Positions 48,392 to 57,678 are shown, counted from the first letter of the stretch. The stretch: 64,000 nucleotides of DNA from CAZWBR01 sp964632305 (GCA_964632305.1 CAZWBR010000010.1:26415-90414); one strand, 5' to 3'. Made by a program: numbers and translations. The notes: generated from the letters alone by a model not told the origin.

Positions 48392-50557
48392 TCAATTGTT
48401 TAAATTAACGGTTGAATTTTTAGCAATCTCAATATCGTTCGCCACGTCTGATCTTAGTTTTTCCCAGTGGAAGCGGAGATGGTCATTTTCTTTCCAGTGT
48501 TTGCCATCCTGTTCGCTGTAATGCACCAATGGCATTTCATTATAGAGCGGGCTGGTTAAGCTGATTACCACATCCCAATATTTCAGGGCATTCTCAAGAT
48601 ATTTCACGGCTGCCATTTTGTTTTCATTCCCTCCGTTGGTCCGATAGGTTTGCAAGGCTACTGCACCTTTTAGTTTTTCTGCAAAATACAAGCCAAGGTT
48701 TGCCCATATTTTAACGTCGGCAACCTCCTGTGAAAGTGAGGTTTTATTGGAGGGGTCGATGTTTTTAATCAGAGCCAGCGCTTTATTGCAATCATGCTCC
48801 AACTTTTGAGTAAGAATCGGGGGCGTAATCATTTCCTTGGTGAAGGAACCGCCAGCCAATTTTATTTTTATGTAATCGCCGACCGAGATATAATTGGTAT
48901 CTAACGGCGCCTGATTGATTTGCCGGTCAACCGAGATATATTCTACCCGCTTGGTGGCGTCGTTCAGGGCCATGAATCCTTCGCTGTAGAGTGTGAAATC
49001 CCAGCCACAGTCAAACGAAGAGGCCAGGCGCAGAGGTGTGCTGCTGGCAAGGGAAAAAGCTTCAAGGAGAATCCCGGCATTTGCCCCATAACGCTGAATA
49101 AATTCCTGCCGGAAGAGTTCATCCTGTGTTTTGGGATTGTAGAGTAATCTGCCCCATAATTTATAAAATAACCATTGGCGTTCAAAGGCATATTTCCAAT
49201 CAACAGCAGTACCCGGTTTGGTAAAATAGTCTTTAGCAGGGATGTATGTTTCTGAACCGATCATATACCCTCCGACATAACCAGGTGAATTCCCTGCAAT
49301 ATGTTGGCGGATAAAATCAGGAACACCCCATCGAAGGCAGAAGAAATCCTCATTGCGTGCCGTCCATATGATTTTATAGTCGGAGGGTTCGGGCTTGAAA
49401 TAGGTTCCGTAAAGCTTTCCTCCGTGTACTTTGATCAATTTGGGTGTGGAGTGGGCATGTGACCAGTTGAATTTTAAGTCAGCCCAGACCGGGGCCTCAA
49501 TAAAGTCCATAGCCGCTTCTTTCTCGATCCCATTTCTGGTGATCTGCTCCATTTCGATGCTGGTCGCGCCCAAAGATCCGGTATTTCCGGAGAATGGTAT
49601 TCGGTGAATCAGTTTTGATTTGCGCGATGCCAGGCGCATTCCTTCGATGATGGTTTCCTTCATCCAGTTTTCACGCTGTTGAGGAGTCATCCCGCCCATG
49701 CCTTCGCCCAGTGTAAGTCCCATTCCTGATAAATCAGGGTATTCGTCAAGCACTTGGGTGACGCATTCCCGCGTGTATTGTTTAATTATTTCGGAGGTGT
49801 CGCCCTGTACGAAGAAATGATGTTCCAGATTATCCATAGCCACGTTGTGAGCTTTTGCAAACTCGGGACTCACAAATATATTGAAAGGCACGAGGTAGGT
49901 ATCTATTCCCCGTTCTTTAGCCATTTGAAAAATACCATGGAACAGCGTTTGCCAGGTTTTCAATTCCTGGTCATTAAACGGACAAGCTTCCGGGAAATTT
50001 TTTGGCCGGATCAGGTAGGGGTAGGGGTGGAGGTTCCACAAGGTGAGTGTATTAAATCTGTTTTCAGCCATCATGTCAAGAAAAGCTTCCCAATATTTCA
50101 GATCGCTGCAAGTTTCCTGATGCTGGGTCAGACTGTAGCTGTGTCGGTAAGTATCCCAGGGCAGATCAAATTTGATGGCTCGATAGGCCAATTTGGGTGA
50201 TTCACTTTGTGCTTTGATTTTTGTAAGTGGAATGCCGTTTCTTAAGCTCTCGGCAAGTGAAAGGGTCCCGTATATTATTCCTCTTCCGTCGCCGCCGTTA
50301 ATGGTGATCTTTTTCCCACTTGAAAGGATAGAGTATCCCTCATTAGGCAAAGTGTCATCGATCCTGAAGGTCACTGAATATTCTGCCTCACCCTCCTTTA
50401 ATTGGTATCCTTTTTTCTCAAAAGACTTTACCAGGACCCCGGCTGCATAGTTAACCTGTGCCGGGGAGGTGTCATAATGCAGGGTAACGGTTTGTGATTT
50501 GGAACTGAAAGAAAAACATGTTGCCAAAATGATGAACCCTATGATTATCTTTTTCAT
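48392..50557 (-). CDS. Putative exported glycoside hydrolase with GH20-type N-terminal domain
   Basis: A 721-residue exported protein. The start at 50557 gives a signal peptide (MKKIIIGFIILATCFSFSSKS). Residues 40-135 (VKSFEKKGYQLKEGEAEYS, KKITINGGDGRGIIYGTLSL) match the zincin-like N-terminal domain shared by GH20, GH67, GH84 and related enzymes. The middle (about 150-450) looks like a TIM barrel with WEAFLDMMAENRFNTLTLWN, GMGLTLGEGMGG and DYKIIWTARNEDFF. Conserved acid residues fit a retaining or inverting glycosidase but I cannot name a GH family. Proximity to GH51 and the esterase suggests action on hemicellulose, possibly glucuronic side chains. Confidence 0.65.
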   Translation of the reverse strand: MKKIIIGFIILATCFSFSSKSQTVTLHYDTSPAQVNYAAGVLVKSFEKKGYQLKEGEAEYSVTFRIDDTLPNEGYSILSSGKKITINGGDGRGIIYGTLSLAESLRNGIPLTKIKAQSESPKLAYRAIKFDLPWDTYRHSYSLTQHQETCSDLKYWEAFLDMMAENRFNTLTLWNLHPYPYLIRPKNFPEACPFNDQELKTWQTLFHGIFQMAKERGIDTYLVPFNIFVSPEFAKAHNVAMDNLEHHFFVQGDTSEIIKQYTRECVTQVLDEYPDLSGMGLTLGEGMGGMTPQQRENWMKETIIEGMRLASRKSKLIHRIPFSGNTGSLGATSIEMEQITRNGIEKEAAMDFIEAPVWADLKFNWSHAHSTPKLIKVHGGKLYGTYFKPEPSDYKIIWTARNEDFFCLRWGVPDFIRQHIAGNSPGYVGGYMIGSETYIPAKDYFTKPGTAVDWKYAFERQWLFYKLWGRLLYNPKTQDELFRQEFIQRYGANAGILLEAFSLASSTPLRLASSFDCGWDFTLYSEGFMALNDATKRVEYISVDRQINQAPLDTNYISVGDYIKIKLAGGSFTKEMITPPILTQKLEHDCNKALALIKNIDPSNKTSLSQEVADVKIWANLGLYFAEKLKGAVALQTYRTNGGNENKMAAVKYLENALKYWDVVISLTSPLYNEMPLVHYSEQDGKHWKENDHLRFHWEKLRSDVANDIEIAKNSTVNLNN

Positions 50558-50872
50558 TAGTTGTATTTTATTAGTTTTTGTCAGTAAGATTTTAACGGGC
50601 GACGTCTCTGTCAATAAATTTCACTGTGGTCTGTAAAAAATAGTGTCTTGTTCCTTGTCCCCATTGTTGAATCGGTTCATTAATGAGAATCTTCCAAATT
50701 TTCCATAAGCAAGATTGATCCAACTAATATTTTATCCTACGTCAGTGAATTATTCCCAAAGTTATAATTTTAAAGAGATTTTAAAGGAGATCCTTTTTCG
50801 GTGATTCCTAAATGACGCGAAAAAAAACACTTCCCGGTCAGCCCTGTTGTCGTTATTCGCGATTCTGACTTT
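50558..50872. other. Intergenic region without a gene
   Basis: AT-rich and without ORFs, repeats or clear promoter boxes. It should hold the promoter of the glycosidase gene, but no TAnnTTTG box is seen. Confidence 0.5.
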
Positions 50873-51550
50873 CTATAACATTTCCATATCGATAAGATCC
50901 AATACGGTATATTTTTTATTTTCAATACGATTGTTTAAAACCGATTCAATTATTGTTTTGACCCCCTTTGCATAAGAGTCATGACCCAGAACTTTGGTTT
51001 CTATTGTTACTTCGTCATTCCCATCTTTGATCACAATCTTATGATAGGCGTGTTTGTCGATAAATTCCTCAGGGATTCCAATTTTATTTCGCTGGATCTC
51101 AGGGTTTCTGATGGATATTATCTGATCAGGTTCAAATTGCAGTGAACTGGCAAAGGCATAGGCTGTTCCGGGTTCCGTCTTTTTGGCCGCCTGATGTGAT
51201 TCCGTGATTGAGATTTGGTAATTTCCAAAGTAGTCGCCATGAGCTTTTATCATATTTAGTGTTTTCAACACCAAAATTGATGTGTTGGGACAAATGATCA
51301 AGGGGAAATCAGGTTGCAGTTTTTCTGTTTCCAATCCGGTCGAAAGTTCTATTAATACCGACTTCGTTCTTTCACAATATTTAAAGCATTCTTTTAATTC
51401 TCTTCCGGAACCGGCATGTATTAATATGGCCTTCTCATCTAACGTTGAGTATTGAGTCTCCCATTTGAGGATTTCACACGATTGAAATGATAAATTGGAA
51501 GCAAGTATTGCATTTGCTAATTTCCCTGAGCCAACAACAAATATTTTCAT
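50873..51550 (-). CDS. DapB-like (dihydrodipicolinate reductase-type) Rossmann protein
   Basis: A 225-residue protein that resembles dihydrodipicolinate reductase in two places: the start MKIFVVGSGKLANAILAS (GxGKLA instead of the GxxGxMG loop), and ITESHQAAKKTEPGTAYAFA near residue 125, which parallels the E(A/S)HH-x-x-K-x-D-x-PSGTA signature. Several catalytic positions differ (HH becomes HQ, SGTA becomes GTA), so it may act on another substrate or be a divergent homologue. The start at 51550 is preferred over 51652, which would extend into low-complexity sequence. It is monocistronic and no other lysine gene is near. Confidence 0.65.
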   Translation of the reverse strand: MKIFVVGSGKLANAILASNLSFQSCEILKWETQYSTLDEKAILIHAGSGRELKECFKYCERTKSVLIELSTGLETEKLQPDFPLIICPNTSILVLKTLNMIKAHGDYFGNYQISITESHQAAKKTEPGTAYAFASSLQFEPDQIISIRNPEIQRNKIGIPEEFIDKHAYHKIVIKDGNDEVTIETKVLGHDSYAKGVKTIIESVLNNRIENKKYTVLDLIDMEML

Positions 51551-51998
51551 CTTTAAACCTGTATCCCGCGTTATAGGTAAGTAAATAATTTCCCAATAAT
51601 AGATAATTTTAAGTTTGTTGCACCATATTCCGAATAATGAAAACCGATTCAACTCAAAAACGGTGTTAAAAATATTCGGTTACCCGAATGCTTTTGGGAA
51701 ATTATCCATAGGAATAGGCGTTTTAATGTCTTATTGCCCAATTATCGTACTTCTTACATCCTGAGCAACCTGAAATTGTCTTTTCGCATCTAAACAAAAA
51801 GTATTGAACAGGAACTTCTCCATCAGAGTAACGACCGATGGAGAGCCCTTAATACAGGTGAAAGCCGGAGGGTGAGGTCCGCTTGAAAGTTGGCGCTTTC
51901 GGTTACGCCTTCGGGGGAGACAAAGCCCAATAATGCATCAGAAAACGAGTTGTGTTGATCGCGACATTATCTTTGTAGAAAACCAATAATTATTCGGC
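51551..51998. other. Intergenic region with a GC-rich structured block
   Basis: Between divergent genes. A block at 51821-51935 contains CTCCATC/GATGGAG (7 bp), GAAAGC/GCTTTC enclosing CGGA/TCCG, and is GC-richer than its surroundings. It lies just upstream of the promoter box at 51968-51975. No ORF is convincing and no known RNA is recognised. Confidence 0.45.
51968..51975 (+). promoter_or_regulatory. Bacteroidota -7 box upstream of the VTC operon
   Basis: TATCTTTG, exact to TAnnTTTG, about 24 bases before the ATG at 51999. Confidence 0.5.
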
Positions 51999-52400
51999 AT
52001 GAAACTCTATAAATTCCTTTTATGGTCGATCCTCCTGTTTTATGGTACGGAAAGGCTGATGGCCAGGCCGATCACAAATGATCCCCGGATCAGGACTGTC
52101 TCCGAGTATAATGTGGTCAACAAGAAAAAGGTACTGGATCATCTTACCCGTTTTACCGCGGATGGATTAATCATTGAAGAGATTGAATACTATTCCAATG
52201 GCATGGTTAAATCGAGAACACTTTATGAATATGATAGTCAGAAACGGTGTCTAAAGACGAATAAGTACGATCAAAAAGGGAAGCTTAAGAAGGTGATTAT
52301 CTTCGGGTACGATAACAGTGATCAAAAGATTCTTGAGAGTGATTTCTACCCTGAACGGCGCACCCGGTCGGATAGGGTTTTTGAATATACCTGGCACTAA
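51999..52400 (+). CDS. Small exported protein with YD-like repeats
   Basis: A 133-residue protein with a hydrophobic N-terminus (MKLYKFLLWSILLFYGTERLMA), likely a signal peptide ending near residue 22. The mature part has three or more repeats of the type (E/K)-Y-(D/S)-x-x-G/K-x-x-(K/R) (EYYSNGMVKSRTLYEYDSQ, KYDQKGKLKKVIIFGYDNS), similar to RHS/YD repeats, which form beta strands. No further function can be named. It starts the operon with VTC and DUF4956 genes; the gap to the next gene is 11 bases. Confidence 0.65.
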   Translation: MKLYKFLLWSILLFYGTERLMARPITNDPRIRTVSEYNVVNKKKVLDHLTRFTADGLIIEEIEYYSNGMVKSRTLYEYDSQKRCLKTNKYDQKGKLKKVIIFGYDNSDQKILESDFYPERRTRSDRVFEYTWH

Positions 52401-52411
52401 TCATTGAAATA

Positions 52412-53272
52412 ATGGAATTTATGGAATATGGGTTCAATAAGATTGATGAAATGATGGGTTTGTTGAGCGATTCTTTGGTCTTTGAGCCATCGGTCGCCGG
52501 ATTGCCCGGTTCATGGCAGGAAATGGATCGAGCGGTTCTTGCTCTTTCTCCCATTTCGCTGGCCGGGATGGAAGAAGTCAAACTGATGAACCGTACTGAT
52601 GTTAAATATATTGTACCCCAGTCCGTTCTTCCCGAATTGATCAGCCATGTTGCAAATGATTATTTTATTCAGGAGATCGAGGGGCGAAGGGTCGCGGATT
52701 ACGGAACTCTTTATCTGGATACCGATCGGCTTTTTTTATTCCGCTCACATGTAAACGGGAAGCTAAATCGTTGCAAATGGCGGATCAGGAGTTATCTGGA
52801 GTCCGGACTTACCTTTCTTGAGGTTAAACAGAAAACCAATACTGGTCGTACCTTGAAAAAGCGGATCGTTTATGATATAACAAACCAACAGTCCGTTGAT
52901 ATTGCTGAAGATTTTATCCGGGACCATTCAACAATTGATCCCGGGACTTTACAGCCTTGGCTTCAAAATCGTTTCAGCCGGATGACCCTGGTCAATTTTC
53001 AGAAGACGGAGCGGTTAACTATTGATTTCAATGTTTCGTTTAGAAACTGTCTGACCGGTAAAACAGTACCCATTCCAAACCTGGCCATCATTGAACTAAA
53101 ACGCGACCGTTTCAGCGAATCGGTTGCAGGTAAAACTTTATCTGAGAGACGGATCACCAGGTTCGGTATCAGCAAATACTGTCTGGGGATGGCGCTAACA
53201 AATGAAAACGTAAAGGGAAATCTATACAAAGCAAAAATCCGATATATTCATAAAATAACTCACAAAAGATGA
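52412..53272 (+). CDS. VTC-domain (polyphosphate polymerase-type) protein
   Basis: A 286-residue cytoplasmic protein with the VTC/CYTH-like tunnel fold. Lys and Arg residues lining the tunnel are in LMNRTDVKYIV, CKWRIRSYLESG, FLEVKQKTNTGRTLKKRIVY and RLTIDFNVSFRN; LAIIELKRDRFS supplies the acidic metal ligands. The catalytic role in yeast Vtc4 is polyphosphate synthesis from ATP; bacterial homologues are unproven. It overlaps the next gene by 4 bases (ATGA), so it works with the DUF4956 membrane protein. The start at 52412 is the first ATG; others lie at 52421 and 52448. Confidence 0.85.
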   Translation: MEFMEYGFNKIDEMMGLLSDSLVFEPSVAGLPGSWQEMDRAVLALSPISLAGMEEVKLMNRTDVKYIVPQSVLPELISHVANDYFIQEIEGRRVADYGTLYLDTDRLFLFRSHVNGKLNRCKWRIRSYLESGLTFLEVKQKTNTGRTLKKRIVYDITNQQSVDIAEDFIRDHSTIDPGTLQPWLQNRFSRMTLVNFQKTERLTIDFNVSFRNCLTGKTVPIPNLAIIELKRDRFSESVAGKTLSERRITRFGISKYCLGMALTNENVKGNLYKAKIRYIHKITHKR

Positions 53273-53949
53273 ATTCACTTGCAGAACTTGAAGAGTTGAC
53301 CGGTTATAATACCGCGTTCGACCCTGATAATTTTACCTTATTACTGATTCGGTTTGTCATCAACCTGATCGTTACCGGTTTGATCATTCGTTTTATGTAT
53401 TACCCGAAGAGCCGGCGGCGAGACTATTTCTTTACGTTTATCGTGACCAGCACCACTATTTTTATGCTGCTCTTTATGCTCGATACCGTGAAGCTACAGG
53501 TCGGTTTCGCACTCGGTCTATTTGCTATTTTCGGGATTCTGCGGTACCGTACCGACACGATGCCCATTAGGGAGATGACCTATCTCTTTCTGATTATCGG
53601 GATCTCCGTGATCAACGCGCTGGCTAAAAATATCAGTTACATTGAACTTGGATTAACCAATGCCATATTTATTGGGGTGTCGTGGCTGATGGAGAGTAAC
53701 CGGGTGTTGAAGCATGTCTCGAGCAAGCTGGTGATCTATGAAAAGATCGAGTTGATCAAACCGGAACGAAAAACGGAACTGATCGCCGATTTGAAGGTGC
53801 GCACCGGATTGGAGGTGACCAATGTGGAGGTCGGATCGATCGATTTTCTGAAGGATACGGCCTTCCTGAAGATCTATTATGAAAGCAGTGAGGTAAATAC
53901 CGCCGATGGGATCAATAAGGCGCGCGAATTTAATCCTTCACAAAACTAA
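53269..53949 (+). CDS. DUF4956 membrane protein
   Basis: A 226-residue protein with four or so N-terminal helices (NFTLLLIRFVINLIVTGLII, YFFTFIVTSTTIFMLLFML, QVGFALGLFAIFGILRYRTD and MTYLFLIIGISVINALAK) and a cytoplasmic C-terminal domain of about 90 residues (ELIADLKVRTGLEVTNVEVG) with alpha-beta pattern. DUF4956 is commonly found next to VTC-domain genes. It might anchor the VTC protein at the membrane or transport its product; this is inference from the 4-base overlap. Its C-terminal fold resembles the MgtC C-terminal domain loosely. Confidence 0.82.
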   Translation: MNSLAELEELTGYNTAFDPDNFTLLLIRFVINLIVTGLIIRFMYYPKSRRRDYFFTFIVTSTTIFMLLFMLDTVKLQVGFALGLFAIFGILRYRTDTMPIREMTYLFLIIGISVINALAKNISYIELGLTNAIFIGVSWLMESNRVLKHVSSKLVIYEKIELIKPERKTELIADLKVRTGLEVTNVEVGSIDFLKDTAFLKIYYESSEVNTADGINKAREFNPSQN

Positions 53950-53988
53950 TATTAAGGGGGATCTGTTTCAGTAATGAACGATTAATCA

Positions 53989-54669
53989 ATGAAAAGACGA
54001 TCTGCAATTTTCTTAACCTCGTTTTTTACGATTCTGGCCTTCGGCTTATCAGCCCAGGAGAAGGATTTTGGAATCCGTTTCGGGGCCGATATTACGAAAG
54101 AGCTGACCAAAAAGATTGACCTGCAACTGGAGGAGAAGATTCGCCTGAACCAGGATGCCACGGAGTTTGACCGTGTGATGACTACCCTCGGGGCAAGATA
54201 TTCATTCAACAAGATCTTCGACGCGGGTCTTTTTTATACCTGGATCTATGCCAACAACCAGGAGGATGGCTATTACGAACATCGTCACCGCTTCGGTGGA
54301 TGGTTGCAGGCCGCCAAAAAATATAACCGCTTTAAGTTTTCCGTCAGGGAGAAGTTTTTAACGACCTACCGGGACGAGGATCTGGGAAACTACAAATACA
54401 ATCCCAAGAGTTATCTCCGGTCGAAGTTGGAAGTCGCTTATGATGTTCCGAAGATTCCGTTGAAACCCTATCTTTCGGCCGAGATGCATTACCAGTTGAA
54501 TAACCCGGAAGGTAATGAGACCGATAAATGGCGATATACCGCGGGAATGGAGTATGATTTCACGAAGAAACTAGGCCTTGATCTGTTTTACCGGGTCGAT
54601 GACGAAGTGAATGTCAATAATCCGGTATGTACCTCAGTGATTGGCGCCATGATAAAGTATAAGTTTTAA
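53989..54669 (+). CDS. DUF2490 outer-membrane beta-barrel protein
   Basis: A 226-residue exported protein. The signal peptide ends near GLSAQ (about 23). The remainder is beta-strand repeats (FGIRFGADITKEL, KIDLQLEEKIRLNQD, FDAGLFYTWIYANN, HRHRFGGWLQAAKKY, and so on) ending in an aromatic residue (GAMIKYKF), as in DUF2490 barrels. It follows the DUF4956 gene by 39 bases, making a four-gene operon with an exported YD-like protein, a VTC protein and a membrane protein. A terminator follows 22 bases later. Confidence 0.8.
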   Translation: MKRRSAIFLTSFFTILAFGLSAQEKDFGIRFGADITKELTKKIDLQLEEKIRLNQDATEFDRVMTTLGARYSFNKIFDAGLFYTWIYANNQEDGYYEHRHRFGGWLQAAKKYNRFKFSVREKFLTTYRDEDLGNYKYNPKSYLRSKLEVAYDVPKIPLKPYLSAEMHYQLNNPEGNETDKWRYTAGMEYDFTKKLGLDLFYRVDDEVNVNNPVCTSVIGAMIKYKF

Positions 54670-54691
54670 GGATTATTTCCTGACTGAGAAA

Positions 54692-54730
54692 ATGAAAACC
54701 TGCTTATCCATGGAATAAGCAGGTTTTCAT
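54692..54730. terminator. Terminator of the VTC operon
   Basis: ATGAAAACCTGCTTAT pairs perfectly with ATAAGCAGGTTTTCAT around a 7-base loop. Confidence 0.82.
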
Positions 54731-54740
54731 GATTTATTGC

Positions 54741-54771
54741 ATTGCTAATAAATCGTTTCCTGTTATTTTTG
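54741..54771 (+). promoter_or_regulatory. Promoter of the S9 peptidase gene (ATTG-N19-TATTTTTG)
   Basis: The best promoter in the window: ATTG (54741-54744), 19 bases, TATTTTTG (54764-54771), against TTTG-N19-TAnnTTTG. It lies 24 bases before the ATG. Confidence 0.7.
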
Positions 54772-54795
54772 TAACGAATTTTTATCATCCAAATC

Positions 54796-56895
54796 ATGAG
54801 AAAATATGCTAGCTGTTTATTGATGATCGGAGCGCTATTCCTCGCTTCGTGCAATCAGCCAGGGGAAAAGGCCCCCGAAAAGAATAACTATGTCCCCGCG
54901 ACACCTAAACTGACCTCCGACATCATGACCCCCGAGGTGCTTTGGTCGTTTGGAAGGGTAGGGGGCGTCCAGGTATCCCCTGACGGGAAAACAGTCCTAT
55001 ATGATGTGACCTATTTCAATATCCAGGAAAACAAAAGCTATCGGGATTTGTATCTTGTCCCGGTAGAGGGAGGGGCAAGCACACGGATTACCGATACCCC
55101 CGAACGGGAATCGGAAGAGCAATGGCGTCCCGATGGAAAGAAGATCGGTTATATCTCAGCCCAATCAGGCGAACCACAATTATGGGAGATCAATCCTGAC
55201 GGAACCGGCACCCGGCAGGTTTCGAATGTTAAAGGGGGCATCTCAGGATTCAAGTATTCACCCGATCTGAAACATATTTTTTATATCCAATCGGTTAAGC
55301 TGGATCAGGATATCCACGATAAATATCCCGACCTGCCGCTGGCTAATGCCCGGTTGGAAACAGATATCATGTATCGTCACTGGGACAGTTGGCACGATTA
55401 TACCTATCAGCATGTCTGCATCGCTCAATACAGTGAGAATGGCTTCTCCGGCGATAAAGACATCATGGAGGGTGAACGGTTCGATTCGCCGTTGAAACCA
55501 ATGGGTGGAACCGAACAGATTGTCTGGAGCGCTGACGGGAAATCACTGGCCTATACCTGCAAAAAGAAGGTCGGGTACGATTATGCCGTATCGACCAATT
55601 CCGATATCTATCTCTATAACCTGGAGGATGGCTCAACCAAAAACTTCACGGAAGGCATGATGGGTTATGATATGAACCCGGTCTTCTCACCCGACGGGAA
55701 ATACCTGGCCTGGGAGAGCATGGCCCGCGATGGCTATGAAGCCGACAAGAACAGACTTTTCATTGCCGATCTTTCGACCGGCGAAAAGAAAGATTATTCG
55801 GAAGGTTTCGATCAGAATGTTCAGGGATTGAACTGGTCGGCCGACAGCAAATCGGTCTGGTTTATCTCCGATATTCATGGCACCGACGAGATCTACCGCC
55901 TTGATCTGGCTGACAGTAAGATTAGCCGGGTTACAGATGGCGTTCATGATTATCAGACCGTAGCCATTGCCGGAGACAAGCTGGTGGCCCGGAAAGTGTC
56001 GATGTCGCAACCCGCTGAGATCTACCGCGTTGATCCTGCCACCGGGACCGAAGAAGCGATCACCACGGTGAACAAAGGGATCCTCGATCAGCTGACCTTC
56101 GGGAAGGTCGAAAGCCGTTGGATTACCACTACCGATAAGAAAAAGATGCAGGTTTGGGTGATCTATCCCCCGCATTTCGATCCTGCAAAGAAATACCCGG
56201 CCTTATTGTACTGCGAGGGCGGTCCGCAAAGCACCGTCAGCCAGTTTTGGTCATACCGCTGGAATTTCCAGATGATGGCGGCCAACGATTATATCATCGT
56301 CGCTCCCAACCGTCGCGGTTTACCGGGATTTGGCCAGGAATGGAACGAACAGATCTCCCGCGACTATGGCGGTCAGAACATGAAAGATTACCTGGTGGCC
56401 ATCGATACCCTGTCGGCTGAACCTTTTATCGATAAAGATCGGTTGGGCGCCATCGGAGCCAGCTACGGCGGCTATTCCGTCTATTACCTGGCCGGAATGC
56501 ACCAGAGACGCTTCAAAACCTTTATCTCACACTGCGGGATCTTTAATTTCGAACAGATGTATTCCACTACCGAAGAGATGTGGTTCGTTAACTGGGATTA
56601 CGGCGGCTCCTACTGGGATCAGAAAAACAGTGCAGCCCAAAACAGTTACCAGAATTTCTCTCCCCATAAGTTTGTCCAGAACTGGGATACCCCGATCCTG
56701 GTGATCCATGGAGAGAAGGATTTCCGCATACCTTATACCCAGGGAATGGGAGCGTTTAACTCTGCCCGCTTAAAGGGTATCCCGGCCGAATTCCTTCTGT
56801 TCCCGGAAGAAAACCATTGGGTCATGCAGGCCCAGAACGGGATTCTCTGGCAGCGGGTCTTCTACGAATGGCTCGATAAGTGGCTTAAGAAGTAG
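54796..56895 (+). CDS. S9-family prolyl oligopeptidase/dipeptidyl peptidase, lipoprotein
   Basis: A 699-residue exported serine peptidase. The N-terminus has a lipobox (GALFLASCNQ, Cys near residue 19). Residues 45-435 form a WD40-like beta-propeller (SPDGKTVLYDVTYFN, RPDGKKIGYISAQ, SADGKSLAYTCKK, SPDGKYLAWESMA, SADSKSVWFISD repeats). The C-terminal alpha/beta hydrolase has the nucleophile Ser556 in GASYGGYS, with Asp in HGEKDFRIPY and His in EENHW near 675. GGPQSTVSQFWSYRWNFQ marks the DPP-type active site edge. Attached to a membrane leaflet, it likely trims peptides. Strong promoter at 54741; terminator at 57024. Confidence 0.93.
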   Translation: MRKYASCLLMIGALFLASCNQPGEKAPEKNNYVPATPKLTSDIMTPEVLWSFGRVGGVQVSPDGKTVLYDVTYFNIQENKSYRDLYLVPVEGGASTRITDTPERESEEQWRPDGKKIGYISAQSGEPQLWEINPDGTGTRQVSNVKGGISGFKYSPDLKHIFYIQSVKLDQDIHDKYPDLPLANARLETDIMYRHWDSWHDYTYQHVCIAQYSENGFSGDKDIMEGERFDSPLKPMGGTEQIVWSADGKSLAYTCKKKVGYDYAVSTNSDIYLYNLEDGSTKNFTEGMMGYDMNPVFSPDGKYLAWESMARDGYEADKNRLFIADLSTGEKKDYSEGFDQNVQGLNWSADSKSVWFISDIHGTDEIYRLDLADSKISRVTDGVHDYQTVAIAGDKLVARKVSMSQPAEIYRVDPATGTEEAITTVNKGILDQLTFGKVESRWITTTDKKKMQVWVIYPPHFDPAKKYPALLYCEGGPQSTVSQFWSYRWNFQMMAANDYIIVAPNRRGLPGFGQEWNEQISRDYGGQNMKDYLVAIDTLSAEPFIDKDRLGAIGASYGGYSVYYLAGMHQRRFKTFISHCGIFNFEQMYSTTEEMWFVNWDYGGSYWDQKNSAAQNSYQNFSPHKFVQNWDTPILVIHGEKDFRIPYTQGMGAFNSARLKGIPAEFLLFPEENHWVMQAQNGILWQRVFYEWLDKWLKK

Positions 56896-57023
56896 GATTG
56901 TGGGCAGAGGTTATTGGTCCGGCATCTAAGATCTGAAAAAATAGCTTTGATTAATGGCGTTTGAAAGGACAGGATTCTAAACCAATAACCGGATAGCTGA
57001 ACCATCCGAACCGGCAAAACGTG

Positions 57024-57053
57024 AAGAGGCTGTCTGAAAAGGCAGCCTCTTTT
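57024..57053 (+). terminator. Terminator of the S9 peptidase gene
   Basis: AAGAGGCTG pairs with CAGCCTCTT around a short loop, with TTTGTATTTC after it; about 130 bases past the stop. Confidence 0.65.
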
Positions 57054-57530
57054 GTATTTCTCTGACTGACAACAATGTTGAAACAGAAGAAATAAAATTT
57101 GGGTTTACAGCTCCGGATAGCTGATTTAGTTATAACATAAATAATAAGGATGCCTTTGGGGGACACCCTCGAACGGGGCCACCCTCCTGTTCCGGGTCGG
57201 GTCAACTTCGGGGTTGCTCCTAGGTTCTTCTTAGGTTCCTCCAAGGTTCCTGTTACCTACCTAAGAGAAACGATAGAGAAACCTAAGAAAAAGGATGGTT
57301 TAACCCCGGTCTTGACCTTACGGGAAACCGGGGTCGCGGAGGCCGGAGAGGGGCATAAAGTGACCGGGTGACTTGGAGTCACCCGGTCACTAAGTTTAGT
57401 TTTCCCGCTGATTATACAGGTTTTAACATAAAATACCGTGTTGATCAGTGTGTTTCGCGGGAAGTATATCCTGATTTGAAATTTGCGTGAAGGATTTGAT
57501 CCAATGAATGACTATCTACTGACTACTTAT

Positions 57531-57678
57531 GACAGAAATGGGACTGTAGTAAGTCGGAGTGCGACTCTATGCTCGTGCCGCGGACAAAGGTTTGCGTCCA
57601 GTCGCGCCCCGACTATCATTTTTTCTGTCATTATCGAATCATGCCCCATTTCCTTGGGATAACCTCTATAAATGACAA
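57531..57678. repeat. Composite palindromic repeat, copy C
   Basis: A hairpin with arms 57552-57566 (AGTCGGAGTGCGACT) and 57600-57614 (AGTCGCGCCCCGACT) preceded by GACAGAAATGG-type sequence and followed by a TGTCATT...AATGACA module (about 57625-57678). Its reverse complement is nearly the same as copy B over the hairpin (GGCGCACACC or GGACGCAAACC loop start, then TTTGTCCGCGGC). Confidence 0.7.

Noticed and set aside
51850..51900. Group II intron domain V
   Set aside because: Hairpins are present but the GAGCCG...CGGTTC ends with AGC/GUU triad in the right spacing are not, and no reverse transcriptase is nearby.
57150..57371. Frame of 73 codons before copy C
   Set aside because: Runs through hairpins and repeats, low-complexity composition, no start context.
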